A stretch of DNA of 6,597 bases, from the NCBI GenBank assembly GCA_030604505.1, contig JAUVVT010000101.1, forward strand, positions 1-6,597, written 5' to 3'. Source of the stretch: a bacterium. Its GTDB lineage: Bacteria; SM23-31; JAUVVT01. Shown in pieces: positions 5,694 to 6,597 of the stretch. The notes below the pieces were generated by a model. That model saw only the letters and a program-made list of their open reading frames with translations. It did no database searches and was not told the origin of the DNA. The first letter of the stretch is position 1, and each line of letters starts with the position of its first letter. Both the position numbers and the translations under genes were made by a program.

Positions 5694-6467
5694 TTATCTT
5701 CCGAGCCATCCACCATCTACAACTATAATATGTCCGCTAATGTAATTAGAGGCTTCCGATGCCAGGAAGACAACAGTTCCTTTTAAATCATCCGGTTTTC
5801 CCCATTTTCCCATAGGAATCCTCGATATAATCTGAGGATATCTCACCTTGTTATGAAGGAGTTTTTCGGTCAGGGGTGTTTTAAAATATCCGGGTGCAAT
5901 TGCATTGACATTAATATTGTATTTTGCCCAATCATTCGAAAATGCCTTTGTAAGCAGTGCAACTCCTCCCTTACTTGCTGAATATGCTGGAATTGTTATT
6001 CCGCCAATAAAACTCATTAATGAGGCAATATTTATAATTTTTCCTTTTTTTTGTTTAATCATAACCTTCCCTGCTTCACGGCAGCAAAGAAATACTCCCT
6101 TTAAATTTGTATTAATAACCCTATCCCAGTCATTATCAGAATATTTTACTGCCTCTTTTCTTATAGTAATTCCTGCATTATTAACAAGTATATCGATTTT
6201 TTTAAATTCTTTAAGAATTTTATTAATTATATTTTTAACATCAGTAATCTTTGAAACATCACATTTAAGCGGCAAAACCCTTCTTCCTAAGCCTTCAATC
6301 TCATTTTTAACTTCACTAAGATTCTTAAGTTTCCTGCTAACAACAACAACATCAGCACCTGCTTCTGCTAATCCAACTGCCATTGCTTTTCCCAGTCCAT
6401 AACTTGCACCGGTTACAACGGCAGTCTTTCCCTCAAGATTAAAATATTTAAGTATATTTTTTTTCAT
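5694..6467 (-). CDS. kduD: short-chain dehydrogenase, KduD / gluconate 5-dehydrogenase type
   Basis: This protein (257 aa) is a classical SDR with 'TGASYGLG' (residues 19-26) for the dinucleotide, 'CDVS' (69-72), 'NNAG' (96-99), catalytic Asn121, Ser149, Tyr162 and Lys166 (in 'YSASK'), and the 'PG' turn at 192-193. Several stretches follow the pattern of KduD, 2-dehydro-3-deoxy-D-gluconate 5-dehydrogenase of pectin and glucuronate breakdown: 'FNLEGKTAVVTGASYGLG' at the start, 'DWAKYNINVNAIAPGY' (179-194), 'RIPMGKWGKPDDL' (216-228) and the C-terminal 'VVDGGWLGR'. All catalytic residues are present. Gluconate 5-dehydrogenases share much of this pattern, so the sugar-acid substrate is a family-level inference. 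It appears to be transcribed alone, with a dispersed repeat upstream and no clear Shine-Dalgarno (A/T-rich before ATG 6467). No other uronate-pathway genes are visible in the window. Confidence 0.85.
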   Translation of the reverse strand: MKKNILKYFNLEGKTAVVTGASYGLGKAMAVGLAEAGADVVVVSRKLKNLSEVKNEIEGLGRRVLPLKCDVSKITDVKNIINKILKEFKKIDILVNNAGITIRKEAVKYSDNDWDRVINTNLKGVFLCCREAGKVMIKQKKGKIINIASLMSFIGGITIPAYSASKGGVALLTKAFSNDWAKYNINVNAIAPGYFKTPLTEKLLHNKVRYPQIISRIPMGKWGKPDDLKGTVVFLASEASNYISGHIIVVDGGWLGR

Positions 6468-6498
6468 ATTTTTTTATAATAATCTTTTTTTTGATTAG

Positions 6499-6581
6499 GC
6501 GGCAAAAAGTGGATTTCCCCCGAATTTTCGGGGAGAATGACATTGTTTATATTTTATTAACATAAGTCTATATTTTACAAT
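6499..6581. repeat. dispersed repeat, copy B (83 bases)
   Basis: This is the second copy of the 5530-5615 element, in the same orientation and 31 bases upstream of the KduD-like start. Here the palindrome is perfect: CCCCGAATTTTCGGGG (7-base arms around TT). The 33-base AT-rich arm at 6549-6581 is identical to that of copy A. Read on the minus strand it gives GTCATTCTCCCCG, the hairpin, then GGGGGAAATCCACTTTTTG. This resembles widespread bacterial GTCATTCCC...GGGAATCCA palindromic repeats. Confidence 0.87.
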
Positions 6582-6597
6582 TGTATTTATTTCCTAA

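Noticed and set aside
5905..6402. Plus-strand open frame of 165 codons, rich in hydrophobic residues
   Set aside because: It is antisense to the KduD-like gene, whose catalytic motifs are all intact. The hydrophobic look comes from the complement of its codons.
1..6597. CRISPR array, tRNA, rRNA or transposase gene
   Set aside because: There is no regularly spaced repeat set, no tRNA-like cloverleaf noticed, no rRNA-like stretch, and no transposase motif in any frame examined. The two dispersed repeats have no coding capacity and no clear terminal inverted repeats.

Overview
The window is strongly AT-rich, and every gene I can support lies on the minus strand, so gene order is read from right to left. 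The mix points to a flagellated, probably Gram-negative-type (diderm) bacterium with low GC and the standard genetic code (TAA, TAG and TGA all end genes here). It has flagellar regulatory genes of the FlgM and FlgN families, a FapA/DUF342 protein, a lipoprotein-like sugar-binding protein and nucleotide-sugar enzymes. I cannot name the phylum. Several genes lack a clear Shine-Dalgarno site, but one has a near-perfect AAGGAGG.

Right part (about 2000-6597): a KduD-type short-chain dehydrogenase (6467 to 5694) stands alone. After a gap comes a probable operon: a CDP-tyvelose-epimerase-like NAD-dependent epimerase (5499 to 4468), a sugar-phosphate nucleotidyltransferase (4448 to 3714), a family 2 glycosyltransferase (3708 to 2998) and a periplasmic sugar-binding lipoprotein (2930 to 2004). 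It ends in a strong intrinsic terminator (1940-1976). The first three are nearly contiguous and look like a small set that activates a sugar, modifies it and transfers it to a lipid or glycan. The binding protein is 67 bases further on and is functionally different. An 83-86 base dispersed repeat with a C4/G4 palindrome lies just upstream of both the dehydrogenase and the epimerase.

Middle (about 1400-1940): a decayed two-component remnant (1845 to 1570) keeps pieces of a receiver domain joined to the last residues of a histidine-kinase ATPase domain. It has an internal stop.

Left part (1-1455): a sigma-70-like promoter (1428-1455) reads into a short flagellar unit. A FlgN-like chaperone gene is cut by one in-frame TAA into 55- and 81-codon halves, followed by a FlgM-like anti-sigma factor carrying two FlgM cores in tandem. 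A terminator (402-429) closes this unit. A separate gene for a FapA/DUF342 protein then runs off the left edge.

The most notable observations are the single-stop split of flgN, the doubled FlgM core, the loss of the catalytic tyrosine (Leu170) in the epimerase, the paired repeat, and the two-component remnant next to a sensor-like sugar-binding protein. I found no RNA genes, CRISPR array, intact mobile element or wholly new system.
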